A stretch of 64,000 nt of DNA from G963662985 sp963662985 (GTDB lineage: Bacteria; Chloroflexota; Anaerolineae; Anaerolineales; UBA11579). The stretch is from positions 434,001 through 498,000 of the forward strand of contig OY760066.1 in assembly GCA_963662985.1 (NCBI GenBank), in the 5' to 3' direction. Below are positions 52,601 to 62,201 of the stretch, piece after piece (position 1 is the stretch's first letter; each line of letters opens with the position of its first letter). The position numbers and the translations under genes were made by a program. A model generated the notes under the pieces. That model worked only from the letters and a program-made list of their open reading frames with translations, was not told the origin of the DNA and ran no database searches.

Positions 52601-53716
52601 ATGAATCAGTATTATCTATTGTTGGAAGCAAGCGTTTCATTTTATTATCTGTTCATCTCGATGAGATTGCAGCATGCCTCCTTGTTTGAGATTCTGTTTT
52701 CAGTGCTTTTATATCTCTCCATTAAATTACTTTTTTATTTAGTGGACGAAAAAAAATACCCATGGAAAAAAATTATACCTATCGTTGTGACAGTGCTGAT
52801 TTTCTGGGGGTATTTTGTTTTTCATATTTTGCTGATTTTTTTCTTAGTAATCAATATTTGGCAGATATTTTATCAAGAGCAACACGATGATTTTAATTAT
52901 TTTTTGCTTTGGCTAAGTTTGACTTTAGGGTTAATTTTTTCAAATGATTATTGGAAAGATTACTTTTTTATTTCATTCTTTGTCTTGTTCATTCTGACAC
53001 TGACCTCTTATTTTGTTCACAAACGAGATCTATATTATGCACGAGAAAAAGAATTGAAAACAGATCTTGAATTATTGAAGAAAAACTTGGTGAATGCAAA
53101 ACAATTTGATTTAAGCGCCAAATATCAATTGCAATTAGAAGAACGCAATGTGCTTGCGCAGAAGTTGCATGATGAACTTGGACATACTCTATCCGGTAGT
53201 ATTATGCAATTAGAAGCATTAAAATTGATTATGGATGCCCACCCTGAGAAAGCAAAAGAGATGGTGACTGTGGTAACCGAGAACTTGCGAGAAGGGACGG
53301 ATAGCATTCGAGAGATATTGAAGAATACCAAACCGGACCTTTCAAGCTTAAACTTGAACTCAATCAAAATGTTGACCTTAGAAACTGAAAATGCAAGTGG
53401 TGTGAAGATTGACCTCGAGTATAGCAAAGACATCAATACAATCACCAGCGCCATGTGGAATGTGATTGTGGCCAATATCCGCGAAAGTTTGACCAACATG
53501 ATGCGCTATTCAAAAGCGACCAAATGTGTGATTCGGTTTGAAAAACTTAATCAATTATATAAAGTAAGCATTATTGATAATGGGGTTGGAAAATCTAAAA
53601 TTATGAATGGGCTAGGGATTCGTGGTATGGAAGAACGGATGCATACTTTGGAAGGAACTTTGATTGTGGATGGGTCGGACGGATTCCATGTGGTGATGTT
53701 ATTTCCGATTCAATAA
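52601..53716 (+). CDS. Sensor histidine kinase, NarL-partner type (LnrJ-like)
   Basis: 371 residues. Five or six membrane segments in 1-142 with little outside, a short coiled coil, then HisKA_3 with HDELGHTLSG (His190) and an ATPase domain ending NGVGKSKIMNGLGIRGMEERM. The weakly exposed membrane part fits intramembrane sensing of envelope stress or lipophilic drugs. Followed by its regulator and an exporter, the order of the B. subtilis lnrJKLMN locus. Confidence 0.9.
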   Translation: MNQYYLLLEASVSFYYLFISMRLQHASLFEILFSVLLYLSIKLLFYLVDEKKYPWKKIIPIVVTVLIFWGYFVFHILLIFFLVINIWQIFYQEQHDDFNYFLLWLSLTLGLIFSNDYWKDYFFISFFVLFILTLTSYFVHKRDLYYAREKELKTDLELLKKNLVNAKQFDLSAKYQLQLEERNVLAQKLHDELGHTLSGSIMQLEALKLIMDAHPEKAKEMVTVVTENLREGTDSIREILKNTKPDLSSLNLNSIKMLTLETENASGVKIDLEYSKDINTITSAMWNVIVANIRESLTNMMRYSKATKCVIRFEKLNQLYKVSIIDNGVGKSKIMNGLGIRGMEERMHTLEGTLIVDGSDGFHVVMLFPIQ

Positions 53717-53732
53717 AAGAAAGAGATTGTGT

Positions 53733-54356
53733 ATGATTCGAATTATTATTGCAGATGATGACCATTTGATTACCGAAAGTTTGAAAATCATTTTTGAATT
53801 GGATGACCAATTTGAGCTTGTCGGTGCTGGGCACACGGGTGCTGAAGCAGTGAAGTTGTGTTTGAACAATGCTGTGGATGTGGCCTTGTTGGATATCCGC
53901 ATGCCAGAGATGAATGGGGTAGAGGCTACAAAAAAAATCGTCGCAGAAACAAACACCAAAGTGCTGATCTTAACTACATTTGATGAAGATGATTTTATCA
54001 AAGAAGCGTTTTTAAATGGTGCATCAGGTTATTTGCTCAAAAAGAATCCTCCCGATCAAATAAAAAATGCAATTTTTTCTGTCTATGGTGGCAATGTTGT
54101 GATGCAAGATAGTGTTTTGCGAAAAATGGGAACAGGTGCTAATGAGGATGATTTTTCGGGAGATCAGAAATTTGAATTGTTGACCGAAAGAGAAGTCGAA
54201 ATTGTGCAAGCCATAGCAAAAGGATTTACTAATAAAGAAATTGCTGAGAAGTTGTATCTGTCTGAAGGTACGATCAAAAATTGTGTAAGCTCAATTTTGA
54301 ACAAACTGCAATTGAAACACCGAACTCAAATTGCAATCTATTATTTGAAACGATAA
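53733..54356 (+). CDS. Response regulator, NarL/LuxR family (LnrK-like)
   Basis: 207 residues from ATG 53733. Receiver with acidic pair ADDDH and acceptor Asp54 (VALLDIRMPEMNG); LuxR-type HTH at about 145-205 (LTEREVEIVQAIAKGFTNKEIAEKL). Partner of the preceding kinase. Expected to activate the exporter genes downstream; a dyad at 54371-54386 is a candidate site. Confidence 0.93.
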   Translation: MIRIIIADDDHLITESLKIIFELDDQFELVGAGHTGAEAVKLCLNNAVDVALLDIRMPEMNGVEATKKIVAETNTKVLILTTFDEDDFIKEAFLNGASGYLLKKNPPDQIKNAIFSVYGGNVVMQDSVLRKMGTGANEDDFSGDQKFELLTEREVEIVQAIAKGFTNKEIAEKLYLSEGTIKNCVSSILNKLQLKHRTQIAIYYLKR

Positions 54357-54370
54357 TCAATGACCTTTGG

Positions 54371-54386
54371 CGTGACTTTCGTCATG
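54371..54386 (+). promoter_or_regulatory. Candidate response-regulator binding dyad before the exporter genes
   Basis: CGTGACTTTCGTCATG: near-perfect inverted repeat (CxTGAC-N4-GTCAxG) about 60 bases upstream of a TATAAC -10-like box (54447-54452) and 82 bases before the exporter start codon. NarL-family regulators of this group bind similar TGAC/GTCA dyads. Confidence 0.45.
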
Positions 54387-54391
54387 TGAGC

Positions 54392-54430
54392 AAGGAAGTT
54401 CTACACTGGTTGGAACTTCCTTCTTTTTTT
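54392..54430 (+). terminator. Rho-independent terminator between regulator and exporter
   Basis: AAGGAAGTTC / GAACTTCCTT stem with an 11-base loop and a T run. Confidence 0.82.
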
Positions 54431-54467
54431 ATACTTCTACATAGATTATAACCATTGGAGGTGTAAA

Positions 54468-55403
54468 TTGAATATTGTAAAAATTGATAAATTAGTGAAG
54501 CGGTTTGATGAAACTGTGGCTGTGGATCGCATTTCTTTGGAAATCCGTGAAGGTGAGATTTATGGTTTATTGGGACCAAATGGTGCTGGCAAATCGACTT
54601 TGATCAATGTGATGTGTGGATTGCTTAAAAAGAATGAAGGCAATGTCCATATCTTTGATAAGAACATTGACTTAGCAATGATGGAAATCAAACAAGACCT
54701 TGGGATTGTGCCACAGGAAATTGCGCTTTACGAAGACCTGACCGCAAAAGAAAATGTGAAATTTTTTGCTTCTCTATATGGAATGAAGGGCAGTGTTTTA
54801 AAAGAAAAGACAGCAGAAGCATTGGAATTTGTAGGGTTGATTGACCAAGCTAATAAGTTGGCAAAAACCTTTTCAGGTGGGATGAAACGTCGCTTGAACA
54901 TTGCATGTGCAATTGCTCATCAACCAAAATTGATTATCATGGACGAACCTACTGTGGGAATTGACCCGCAATCACGCAATCATATTTTGAATTCCGTGAA
55001 AAAATTGAACCAATTAGGGACCACAATTATCTATACCACACATTACATGGAAGAAGCTGAATTTTTATGTTCACGCATTGGGATCATTGATTATGGGAAG
55101 TTGATTGCAGAAGGTACCAATCAGGAATTGCAAAACTTAGTCACAGATCGAAAGACAATTGTGGTGAAAACCAGCATTGGCAAGGTCTATGATCTTCGTG
55201 GATTGAATGAAATCAAAGGTGTTTTGAATGCAGACGTGAAGGATTCTACCGTGACGATTGAAACTTTGCGTGAAGCGGATGTGATTGGTGCGGTTGTCAA
55301 TTTCTTTGAAAAGAATGAATTTCCTATCCTAGATATTCAAATGAAAAATGCGAACTTGGAAACAATCTTCTTGTCATTAACCGGACGAAAACTGAGGCAA
55401 TAA
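54468..55403 (+). CDS. ABC exporter ATPase (DrrA/LnrL type)
   Basis: 311 residues, TTG start with perfect GGAGGTG (54457-54463) 4 bases before. Walker A GPNGAGKST, signature FSGGMKRRLNIACAI, Walker B LIIMDEPTVGIDPQS, switch His in YTTHYMEEAE. Drives the two ABC-2 permeases that follow. Relatives export linear polyenes, antibiotics or lipids. Confidence 0.93.
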   Translation: MNIVKIDKLVKRFDETVAVDRISLEIREGEIYGLLGPNGAGKSTLINVMCGLLKKNEGNVHIFDKNIDLAMMEIKQDLGIVPQEIALYEDLTAKENVKFFASLYGMKGSVLKEKTAEALEFVGLIDQANKLAKTFSGGMKRRLNIACAIAHQPKLIIMDEPTVGIDPQSRNHILNSVKKLNQLGTTIIYTTHYMEEAEFLCSRIGIIDYGKLIAEGTNQELQNLVTDRKTIVVKTSIGKVYDLRGLNEIKGVLNADVKDSTVTIETLREADVIGAVVNFFEKNEFPILDIQMKNANLETIFLSLTGRKLRQ

Positions 55404-55404
55404 G

Positions 55405-56547
55405 ATGAAGATATGGGCAATTATTGAAGAGGAAGTGAAGCGAAACTTCCGCAGAATCAATGTCTTGATCATTATGACGATGCTTCCGATCTTTTTGATT
55501 TTGATCTTAGGGGTTGTGTTTGATGGTATTTTGGGCAATGGCGCCCCCAGCATTGGTGATATGAAGGTCTATCATATGACGATCGGTGAAGCGAGCTATT
55601 TGACAGACAATGTAAATTTGATGATGGATGGAGTTTTAAGCGATGACGAATCGAATGAATACATCCAAACTAATGACCGCGAAGGCACGATTGAGTTATT
55701 GAAAAATGCGGAGATCACCTGTTTTGTGGTGGTGGATGAAACCATTCCTGAAATTCATATTTATAAAAATTCTCTTTATAATACGGAATCTTCCTTATTA
55801 GAAGGTGTTTTGGGCACGTTTGTCTCACGTTATAATGCAATCTCAGAAATTGTGAAAGTGAATCCTGCCGCAATGTCAGTTATAAATGATGAAGTAGGTA
55901 ATTACACCAAAGCGCGCAGCTTGGATGCAGAAAAAATACCAAATGCAATGGACTATTATGGTGTTGTAGAAGTGACCTTGTTTGTCCTTTATGGTGTGAT
56001 GACACCTTTTTACGGTGTGTTTTCTGATCGCCGAACTGGTGTGAGCGACCGCATATTGAGCACGTCTATCAAAAAACGAAATTATTTTCTGGGAAAATTC
56101 TTTGCTTCCATCTTGATTACTGTTTTGCAGATGGGAATTGTGATCTTCTTTAGTTCAGAGATCATGGGTGCTTCTTGGGGAGACAAACCTTTGTTGCCGT
56201 TCCTCTTGGTCTTCACTGAGATTTTGGCAATTACCAGTGTAGGGTTAAGTTTTGGGATGACTGCGAAGAATGAAAATGCTGCTCAAACTGTGATCCACTT
56301 GGTAATCTCTATCTTTGGGTTCTTTGGTGGCGCGTATGTCTCGCTGTACGATATGGGATTTTTGGGAGAAATTGGGAAGTATTTTTCAATCTTGTGGTGG
56401 AATAATTCGGGAATAATGAATTATATCTATTTGGATGAAACGAAGTTCTTGGGACTTGCCTTTATGGTCAACATTGCGATTGCATTAGTGTTCTTTGGAA
56501 TAGCGGTTTTGAAGATGAGAAGAATGGAGAACTTTAAAAATGAGTAA
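55405..56547 (+). CDS. ABC-2 type exporter permease 1 (LnrM-like)
   Basis: 380 residues. One N-terminal membrane segment (18-40), an extracytoplasmic region to about 190, then five membrane segments: the ABC-2 layout. Contains YGVMTPFYGVFSDRRTGVSDRIL as coupling segment. Starts one base after the ATPase stop and overlaps permease 2 by eight bases. Confidence 0.9.
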   Translation: MKIWAIIEEEVKRNFRRINVLIIMTMLPIFLILILGVVFDGILGNGAPSIGDMKVYHMTIGEASYLTDNVNLMMDGVLSDDESNEYIQTNDREGTIELLKNAEITCFVVVDETIPEIHIYKNSLYNTESSLLEGVLGTFVSRYNAISEIVKVNPAAMSVINDEVGNYTKARSLDAEKIPNAMDYYGVVEVTLFVLYGVMTPFYGVFSDRRTGVSDRILSTSIKKRNYFLGKFFASILITVLQMGIVIFFSSEIMGASWGDKPLLPFLLVFTEILAITSVGLSFGMTAKNENAAQTVIHLVISIFGFFGGAYVSLYDMGFLGEIGKYFSILWWNNSGIMNYIYLDETKFLGLAFMVNIAIALVFFGIAVLKMRRMENFKNE

Positions 56548-57679
56548 TTTATGGATAGTTGCAGGAAATATCCTGCAAAGAATGTTGAAAAAACCAGGTA
56601 ATTTTATCATTCATTTGATTTTACCGGTGGCGACAAGCATCTTTATCTTTTTGATCTTCTCTTCTAGCAGTTCAAGTTTGATTCAAATGGCAGTGGTAGA
56701 TCATGATCAAAGTGCTACTTCCGTTGCTTTGTTGGCTAGCATTGAAAACATGGGAAAATTCAATTTGGTTTATGTGGATGAAGAAGATGCTGCTGCTCAC
56801 ATGATTGCGGACAATTCTGTTTCATTTGCCTATATCATTCCTGAGAATTTTGAAGCGACTATTTTGAATCAAGAAGAACCTTCTATCGAGGTGCAATCTG
56901 TGGGACAAAATGAAGGAACGGCTTGGATTGGTTCAATTAGCGATTTTCAAATCAAAAATGTAATTGATATGGCTATGGCAAGCAATTATGACCAAGCGAC
57001 GTATCAATCATTGTTGCAAAAATTGGACCAAGGTGATTTGAACTTAGTTTCTGAATCTGTCTCAGATGAAAGTTATGCCAAAGAAGTGGTTTCCCAATCA
57101 ATGGGGATGTATCTGATGTTGTTGATGATCTCGGTAACCTCTGTTTCTTTCAAGGTGATTGAAGAACGCCAAAATGGCACGTTTGCCCGAATTGGGATGG
57201 CACCAGTTTATTCAAAGATCTATACATTGGCGAATATTTTGGTGAGTATGTTGATTGTCATGGTACAGATTATGATGGTCTTGTTTGGCTTGAAGATTGC
57301 AAATATGAATTTCTATATGCCGCAAATTAACTTGTTTGTGATCTTGTTTGTGTTTGCTTTGGCAACCATCAGTTTAGGTTTGATGTTGGCAGCGTTTACC
57401 AAGGTGAAAGAAGGCGCGGGGGCACTGATTTCTTTGGTGCTCACCCCGACTTGTATGATTGCTGGTTGTTTTTGGCCATTTGAATATATGCCCTCATATT
57501 TGCAAAAGATTGGTTATCTAACCCCACAACGTTGGACCTTGGATGCAATCAGCAAAATGCAAATTACACAAGATTTTCAATCGATTTTGCCTAATCTTGC
57601 AGTGGTCTTAGGATTTGCGTTGTTGTTCTTTTTGATTGCAGCTTATCAATTTGAAAATCAAGACAAAAAGATGGGTTAA
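56540..57679 (+). CDS. ABC-2 type exporter permease 2 (LnrN-like)
   Basis: 379 residues, same layout as permease 1: first membrane segment 20-45, soluble loop to 185, then five segments. ERQNGTFARIGMAPV is the coupling segment. Probably forms a heterodimer with permease 1. Confidence 0.9.
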   Translation: MSNLWIVAGNILQRMLKKPGNFIIHLILPVATSIFIFLIFSSSSSSLIQMAVVDHDQSATSVALLASIENMGKFNLVYVDEEDAAAHMIADNSVSFAYIIPENFEATILNQEEPSIEVQSVGQNEGTAWIGSISDFQIKNVIDMAMASNYDQATYQSLLQKLDQGDLNLVSESVSDESYAKEVVSQSMGMYLMLLMISVTSVSFKVIEERQNGTFARIGMAPVYSKIYTLANILVSMLIVMVQIMMVLFGLKIANMNFYMPQINLFVILFVFALATISLGLMLAAFTKVKEGAGALISLVLTPTCMIAGCFWPFEYMPSYLQKIGYLTPQRWTLDAISKMQITQDFQSILPNLAVVLGFALLFFLIAAYQFENQDKKMG

Positions 57680-57719
57680 TCCCTCAAAATAAAAATCGTG
57701 TAAAGAAATCAATGAATAG

Positions 57720-57752
57720 AAACGACAGAGTTTAATACTTTGTCGTTTTGCT
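57720..57752 (+). terminator. Rho-independent terminator after the exporter genes
   Basis: AAACGACAGAGT / ACTTTGTCGTTT stem (one G-T pair) with TTAAT loop and following TT. Confidence 0.78.
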
Positions 57753-57792
57753 TTATGATAAAATTTTATTTATTGGGATTTTAAAGGAGCGT

Positions 57793-58911
57793 ATGATGGA
57801 GAAAAGAAAATTTGGCAACACAGGTTTAGAAGTCAGTTTATTGGGCTTTGGGGGATATCATCTGCTTGAAATCCCTAAAGAGGAAGCAGTGAGTTTGTTG
57901 AATCAATATTTGGATCGAGGCGGTAATTATATCGAAACCGCAGCTGCCTATGGTGCAGGAGAATCTGAACGGAAGATTGGTTTGGTGATGGAAACTCGCC
58001 GCGATGATTGTGTGTTAGTTTCCAAGAGTGGCGGACGAGACGGCAAAAGCTTCCGCAAAGACGTGGAACAAAGTTTGCAAAATTTGCGTACAGACCACTT
58101 GGATGTGATTTTGATGCATGCCGTCCGCACCCCTGAAGAATTAGACCAAATTTTGGGAGTAGGCGGTGCATTTGAAGAAGCATTAAAGTTAAAAGAAGAA
58201 GGAAAAGTCAAACATATCGGATTGAGCATGCACGGGCAACCAGACGTTTTGATTGATGCCCTCAATCGAGCACCTTTTGAAGTGGTGATGACCACAATTA
58301 ATTATTATGATGTGAATAACTTCCCTGAAATCATGAATGAATTAGTACCACTGGCAAATGAAAAAGGAGTGGGAATCATCTTGATGAAACCGGTGGGAGA
58401 CGGGTTGTTGTGGAAGAATGTGACGCCGGCCTTTCAATATGCTTTCTCCATGCCAGTTTCTACGATCGTGACGGGAATGAATTCGCAAGAAATGTTTGAC
58501 CTAGATATGCAATTGGCTGAAGAATATACGCCTCTTCCGGCAGATGAATTGATGCGTTTGCAAACCGAGTCTCCTGAATTGGGTAATTACGTATGCCGTC
58601 AATGCGGTAAATGTGTTGATATTTGTCCAGAAGGGGTAAACATTCCAGAAGTGTTCCGGTTGGAAGGGGTATTTGACCGACAAATGCGCACAGGCGAGGT
58701 GGATGATTTTGGTGATTATATAATGAAGGAACAATTGCGATTTTGGTTCCAAGGAGATGAAAAAGCAAGAAGAGAATATTCTGCCTTACCCGTGAAAGCA
58801 GACGCCTGTGTGGATTGTGGTGTTTGTGCAACGGTGTGTTCTTATGAGATTGATATTCCGCGAAAATTACGAATCGCAGATTATAAGCTAGCAGATAAAA
58901 GTATCTATTAA
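57793..58911 (+). CDS. Aldo/keto reductase fused to a ferredoxin-like C-terminus
   Basis: 372 residues from ATG 57793 (AAAGGAG at 57783-57789). The aldo/keto barrel covers about 1-270: YIETAAAYGAGESERKIG (catalytic Tyr; usual Asp is Glu here), SKSG (Lys) and LMHAV (His). The C-terminal 110 residues hold two [4Fe-4S] motifs, CRQCGKCVDICP and CVDCGVCATVCS. Such fusions are common in anaerobes and probably exchange electrons between NAD(P)H chemistry and ferredoxin. Substrate unknown. Confidence 0.9.
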   Translation: MMEKRKFGNTGLEVSLLGFGGYHLLEIPKEEAVSLLNQYLDRGGNYIETAAAYGAGESERKIGLVMETRRDDCVLVSKSGGRDGKSFRKDVEQSLQNLRTDHLDVILMHAVRTPEELDQILGVGGAFEEALKLKEEGKVKHIGLSMHGQPDVLIDALNRAPFEVVMTTINYYDVNNFPEIMNELVPLANEKGVGIILMKPVGDGLLWKNVTPAFQYAFSMPVSTIVTGMNSQEMFDLDMQLAEEYTPLPADELMRLQTESPELGNYVCRQCGKCVDICPEGVNIPEVFRLEGVFDRQMRTGEVDDFGDYIMKEQLRFWFQGDEKARREYSALPVKADACVDCGVCATVCSYEIDIPRKLRIADYKLADKSIY

Positions 58912-58915
58912 TTTT

Positions 58916-60067
58916 ATGGATGATAAAAAACAAGTTACTAAACAACAAGCAAGACGTTTTTTATTAAAACGACATGGTCTTCTTGGGGCACATCAATATC
59001 ATGGAAAAGAGGGGGTGTATGAATATATTCGGAATTTTGGATGTGTGCAATATGACCCCATTGATGTGTGTGGTAAAAATCATGAATTAGTATTGCAAGC
59101 AAGGGTACCAAACTTTGAAAAAGATTGGGTGAATCAACTGCTTTATCATGACCGAAAATTGATTGATTGGTTTGATAAGAATATGAGCATTTTACCGATT
59201 GAAGACTGGATCTATTTTGCTGAAGCAAGAGAACGTGCAAAAACAGGCATTCGTAATGCAGCCGAGATTGATGCCGTACGAGTGGATGTTTTGGATTTTA
59301 TTCGAGAAAAAGGTCCGGTAATTTCATCTGACTTAGAATATACCCACAAAGTGGATTGGTGGTGGGCGCCCACCACATTTTCTCGAATGGTTTTGGACGC
59401 GTTATATTATCAGGGATATTTGATTGTAGAGAGTAAAAAGAATACTCGAAAATCGTATGATTTGGTTGAAAACTATTTGGCAAAAGACTGGGTGGAGGAG
59501 AAAAATCCTTTTGAAAGCGAACATGAGCGTTTGAAATGGAATGTGTTGCGCCGCATTAAAAGTGTGGGCTTGCTGCATTTGAATGCGAGCTATGCCTTTA
59601 TTGGCATTCATGGTTTAAAATCGGCTGAAAGAAATTTGATATATGAGGATTTATTGCAGGATGGCGTTATTAAACCAGTTTGGGTGGAAGGAATCGAGCG
59701 AGAATTTTATTTTTTGGCGGAAGAAGAAGATTTCTTTGATGGAGAATATAAGTTTGACGAACAACGAATCGAATTTCTGGCGCCATTGGATAATATGCTT
59801 TGGGATCGGGAAATTGTAAAAGAGATCTTTGATTTTGATTATAAGTGGGAGATCTACACTCCTTTGAAAGATCGTCAATATGGTTATTATGTTTTACCAA
59901 TTTTGATGAATGATGCTTTGGTTGGACGAATTGAGTTAAAGAGAAACCGTAAAAATAAACAATTTGACCTCTTGGGATTATGGTTTGAAGATCCAGATAT
60001 AGATAAAGACCAGACGCGAGACTTAATTTTAGCTAAAGCGGCTGAGTTTGAAAAAATGATGTTTTGA
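58916..60067 (+). CDS. YcaQ/AlkX-type winged-helix DNA glycosylase-like protein
   Basis: 383 residues. RRFLLKRHGLLG, then CVQYDPIDVCGKNHELVLQAR with the QxD catalytic motif of YcaQ-type glycosylases that unhook interstrand crosslinks; FLAPLDNMLWDRE and YGYYVLPILMND are further family segments. Starts 4 bases after the reductase gene with no clear ribosome site, so translation may depend on coupling. No membrane segments. Confidence 0.85.
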   Translation: MDDKKQVTKQQARRFLLKRHGLLGAHQYHGKEGVYEYIRNFGCVQYDPIDVCGKNHELVLQARVPNFEKDWVNQLLYHDRKLIDWFDKNMSILPIEDWIYFAEARERAKTGIRNAAEIDAVRVDVLDFIREKGPVISSDLEYTHKVDWWWAPTTFSRMVLDALYYQGYLIVESKKNTRKSYDLVENYLAKDWVEEKNPFESEHERLKWNVLRRIKSVGLLHLNASYAFIGIHGLKSAERNLIYEDLLQDGVIKPVWVEGIEREFYFLAEEEDFFDGEYKFDEQRIEFLAPLDNMLWDREIVKEIFDFDYKWEIYTPLKDRQYGYYVLPILMNDALVGRIELKRNRKNKQFDLLGLWFEDPDIDKDQTRDLILAKAAEFEKMMF

Positions 60068-60074
60068 TCAAGAA

Positions 60075-62201
60075 TCAATTTGCTTCAAAAATTGTTAAGA
60101 TAGCATCAATACTTTGGATAATCTCATTAGTGTAAAATCCGTTTTTACGTTGGATGGTGAGGTTGTTTTGATTTTCTGAGAGTAAGTTATGGATGTTGTC
60201 GTTGGCAGTGATCAAGACAATGGGGGTGTCTAAGCAGGTTTTTAATTCTCGAAGTATTGAGATTAGCTCAATGCCATCCATATCAGGGAGTGACATATCA
60301 ATAAAGATTAAATCTGGAGATTTTATTGAAATTTGGTCTAGTCCTGACTGGGCATCGTAGGCAGTTTGAATTAAAAATTTTTCATTGATATTGATCAGAT
60401 AGCGCGATATTAAGTTACAAAAGCCCCAGTTGTCATCGATGATTAAAATATTTTTTACTGTTTCAATTTGTGGCGCATCCAGTACGTTTAGAATATCTTC
60501 TTTGTTAACCGGTTTAGTAAGGATCTTTGAAATCTTAAGTGATTTGGTGAGCTGATTGATACGCGGAGTGCTGAAGCTAATAATCATGATATTTGGATCA
60601 TCAATCTCGGCGAGTTGAGGTGGAATCTCGGTTTCATTGATGATGATTGCTTGAGGATGATACATGCGGGTCATTTCAGCCAATTGAGAAATTTCTTCAA
60701 TTTGTACAAATGAAAATTTAGAGAGTTTTTTGGTGAAATTAATCAATTGATCTTTTGAAATACCAATCAAGAAAATGATAGGTTTTGTATTTGATAGATC
60801 CCAGTTTGATTCGCGTAAGTTGATGGAGAGCTCAAGATCAAGGTCTTTGGGAATAGTAAAGGAAAATTTTGAACCCATTCCTTCGGTACTTTCTACCCAA
60901 ATCTTGCCGCCATGAGATTCAACAAATTGTTTGCAGATTGCAAGGCCAAGACCTGTGCCTTCGTGATGGCGGCGGATGCTTGATTCCACTTGGAAAAATT
61001 CTTCAAAGATATGAGAGAGTTGTTCTTCATTCATTCCAGCACCAGTGTCTTTTATTTCAAATAATATCTGATTTTTTTTGTTTTGGACTGTGAGACGCAC
61101 CTCACCTTGATCGGTGAAGCGTTGGGCGTTGTTGAGCAAATTCAAGATTGTTTGACGAATGCGAGTGCGGTCAATTTCAATGGAAGGTAGTTCTTCTGGG
61201 ATATCAATAATAAATTGGACGTTAGTTTTTGTGAACAAAGTAGATGCGATTGCTGTGACGTTATCAACCAATTCTTGCAAATCCGTATATTCTTTATTGA
61301 GAGTAAATTCAGCTAAATTAAAGCGAGACAACATCAGAATATCATCGATCATTTCTGAAAGATGTTTACTATTTCTATAGATATGATGGATATCGCGTAG
61401 TAAGGCGGGCGACCAAGATTGATTTTGGTAAATTTCTGGTGACAGGTAAATCATTTCGCTAAAACCAAGAATTAAGTTAAGGGGAGTGCGCAATTCATGG
61501 CTGATGTTTGCTGCGAATTTTTCTTTCATTTGACGAGCGCTATCAGCTTGTTTGCGGGTGAGCATTAATTGGTTTTTTGTTCTGCGTTGAATTTCATAGG
61601 CTGTTTCAAGATTTTTGATAGCTTTACTTAATTCTGCTTGACTGCTTCTTGAAGAATGAAGAAGGTCATTGGCTTGTTTTTGGGAAGCCCAAGCCCATTC
61701 AAGAGCAGTAAAAAGGGTGTGGCGAATTGCCCATGCGATAAAAACACTAGCAGGTAAGGCAACTAAGAGAGGTTGAAAATATTGCGCGTAGCCATATTTG
61801 TATAAAATAATGAGGTAGATAAAAAAAGAAATTCCGATGATGAATTGGCTGTTGGAAGCTAAGATTGCATAAAGAATAATTAAAGCAATAATAAAAAAGG
61901 GAAGCCAGTTATTTTGATAAATAAATATCACCGTACAATAAAGTAAGTAGGTGACCCAAACAAAAAAGTTTTTAGCAAATCGAGGATATCTTTTATTAAA
62001 AAATCTGGTGATGCCACTTATAAGAAACATTATTCCCCAAATTAAAATTCGATTTGTGGGAAATTCTGGATTGGCAAAATCTGTCCACATAAAAAAAATG
62101 CTTATTAGAATAAATAGCATTGATAAGGCACTAATTAAAGAAGATTGAAGTTCTAAGAGATTATTCCGAATTTCAATTTCTCGTTGTTTTTCCGTCATCA
62201 T
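60075..62201 (-). CDS. Hybrid sensor histidine kinase with pseudo-receiver and receiver
   Basis: 708 residues. Five or six membrane segments (20-165), coiled coil 175-225, HisKA with ANISHELRTPLN (His235), ATPase domain with EIKDTGAGMNEEQ and GTGLGLAICKQ. Residues about 475-585 look like a receiver fold without phospho-acceptor signature (KPIIFLIGIS...ILTKPVNKED). Residues 590-708 form a normal receiver (ILIIDDNWGF, DLIFIDMSLPDMDG), except that the usual KP segment reads IQRKNGF. Starts within the end of the preceding regulator gene (ATGA overlap). Confidence 0.9.
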   Translation of the reverse strand: MMTEKQREIEIRNNLLELQSSLISALSMLFILISIFFMWTDFANPEFPTNRILIWGIMFLISGITRFFNKRYPRFAKNFFVWVTYLLYCTVIFIYQNNWLPFFIIALIILYAILASNSQFIIGISFFIYLIILYKYGYAQYFQPLLVALPASVFIAWAIRHTLFTALEWAWASQKQANDLLHSSRSSQAELSKAIKNLETAYEIQRRTKNQLMLTRKQADSARQMKEKFAANISHELRTPLNLILGFSEMIYLSPEIYQNQSWSPALLRDIHHIYRNSKHLSEMIDDILMLSRFNLAEFTLNKEYTDLQELVDNVTAIASTLFTKTNVQFIIDIPEELPSIEIDRTRIRQTILNLLNNAQRFTDQGEVRLTVQNKKNQILFEIKDTGAGMNEEQLSHIFEEFFQVESSIRRHHEGTGLGLAICKQFVESHGGKIWVESTEGMGSKFSFTIPKDLDLELSINLRESNWDLSNTKPIIFLIGISKDQLINFTKKLSKFSFVQIEEISQLAEMTRMYHPQAIIINETEIPPQLAEIDDPNIMIISFSTPRINQLTKSLKISKILTKPVNKEDILNVLDAPQIETVKNILIIDDNWGFCNLISRYLININEKFLIQTAYDAQSGLDQISIKSPDLIFIDMSLPDMDGIELISILRELKTCLDTPIVLITANDNIHNLLSENQNNLTIQRKNGFYTNEIIQSIDAILTIFEAN

